Below are positions 63,683-64,000 of a stretch of DNA of 64,000 bases, piece after piece (the first letter of the stretch is position 1; every line of letters starts with the position of its first letter). Made by a program: the position numbers and the translations under genes. Below the pieces are notes generated by a model. That model saw only the letters and a program-made list of their open reading frames with translations, was not told where the DNA came from and searched no databases. Location of the stretch: contig JAQTLX010000007.1 of the NCBI GenBank assembly GCA_028714695.1, positions 62,001-126,000 of the forward strand. The letters run 5' to 3'. The stretch is from Ignavibacteria bacterium (GTDB lineage Bacteria > Bacteroidota > Ignavibacteria > Tepidaquicellales > Tepidaquicellaceae).

Positions 63683-64000
63683 ATATTTTTCAGACAGCGA
63701 TAAATTGCTGATGGTGAATCTTGCAAAGGATTCCGTCGAAATGTTTGTCAGACGCGGCGAACGCGCATCGCTTGAAGACGTTCCGCAGTCTTTTAAAAAG
63801 AAACTTGCCTGTTTCGTTACGCTGAACGACAAAAAGGATTTGAGAGGATGTATCGGCACAATCGAACCGTACGGCACACTGTATGAAAGCATTGTTGATA
63901 ATGCAATCGCAGCCGCGTCCCGCGACCACAGGTTTCCGCCGGTGACTTCCGATGAACTGCAAAATCTCAGTTATGAAGTATCAGTGCTCTCGAAACCTGA
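63675..64000 (+). CDS. amrA: AMMECR1-domain protein (AmrA), partial at window end
   Basis: An open frame from the ATG at 63675 reaches the window end (about 108 codons). MNKYFSDSDKLLMVNLAKDSV, FKKKLACFVTLNDKKDLRGC-IGTIEPYG and AAASRDHRFPPVTSDEL match the N-terminal two thirds of AMMECR1, including the hallmark LRGCIG. It completes the AmrS-Memo-AMMECR1 set, with translational coupling to memo (8-nt overlap). Function is unknown for the family. Confidence 0.93.
   Translation, partial: MNKYFSDSDKLLMVNLAKDSVEMFVRRGERASLEDVPQSFKKKLACFVTLNDKKDLRGCIGTIEPYGTLYESIVDNAIAAASRDHRFPPVTSDELQNLSYEVSVLSKP

Overview
The window looks like a chromosomal stretch from an AT-rich member of the Bacteroidota/Chlorobi/Ignavibacteria assemblage, most likely Ignavibacteria-like. 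The evidence is five large secreted proteins ending in a type IX secretion (Por) sorting domain with the N-(Y/F)-PNPFNP signature, weak Shine-Dalgarno sequences with several TTG/GTG starts, cytochrome bd, a mitochondrial-type citrate synthase, and a complete core of housekeeping genes. No rRNA, tRNA or CRISPR array was recognised. The taxonomic call is inference from protein style, not from a marker gene.

Layout. 0-10.5 kb is ordinary core: cydAB, an RNase H-like protein, a rhomboid protease, an NrnA-type DHH phosphoesterase, a GT-C membrane glycosyltransferase, an unknown 402-aa protein, obgE-surE and a YdeI-like protein. 10.9-19.6 kb is an accessory region: a DinB-like protein, then eight small, very AT-rich secreted or lipoprotein genes of unknown function. 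These include two paralogous pairs and one near-identical duplicated gene, separated by dense families of short palindromic repeats. 19.6-24.1 kb is a string of small single-domain genes: DUF6064, DHCW cupin, short asparaginase, methyltransferase, two DUF4440/NTF2-like proteins, a class A beta-lactamase and DUF3788.

24.2-29.4 kb is a compact, compositionally distinct four-gene cassette: a nucleoside phosphorylase/nucleosidase-fold protein, a ParB/sulfiredoxin-fold protein, an SNF2-type DEAH helicase and a D12-class N6-adenine DNA methyltransferase. I consider this the best candidate for an undescribed defence or epigenetic system. No classical restriction endonuclease is visible in it, and a nucleotide-cleaving effector is an attractive hypothesis.

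29.4-33.2 kb holds a secreted HExxH protein and a T9SS-exported beta-propeller protein. 33.3-43.9 kb is core again: citrate synthase, MBL hydrolase, parAB, ridA, uvrC, PIN-PhoH ATPase, nitrilase, orphan GroES-like protein and PPK2. 44.1-50.1 kb on the minus strand encodes an M42 peptidase, LplA, a TPR protein, tryptophanase and an M28 peptidase. 50.3-57.0 kb on the minus strand is a cluster of four T9SS cargo proteins (an M6 peptidase, two paralogous BNR/YCF48-like proteins and one further secreted protein). About 2 kb of gene-free repeat debris follows. 59-64 kb has a DPP-IV-like S9 peptidase and an AmmeMemoRadiSam operon (AmrS, an inserted M15 peptidase, Memo, and AMMECR1 cut by the window end).

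The second striking theme is repeats. Heptanucleotide arrays occur between genes and inside the export signals of secreted proteins. Two-hairpin modules overlap the stop codons of T9SS genes with compensatory changes. REP-like hairpin pairs occur, as do palindromes whose cores are inverted between copies.
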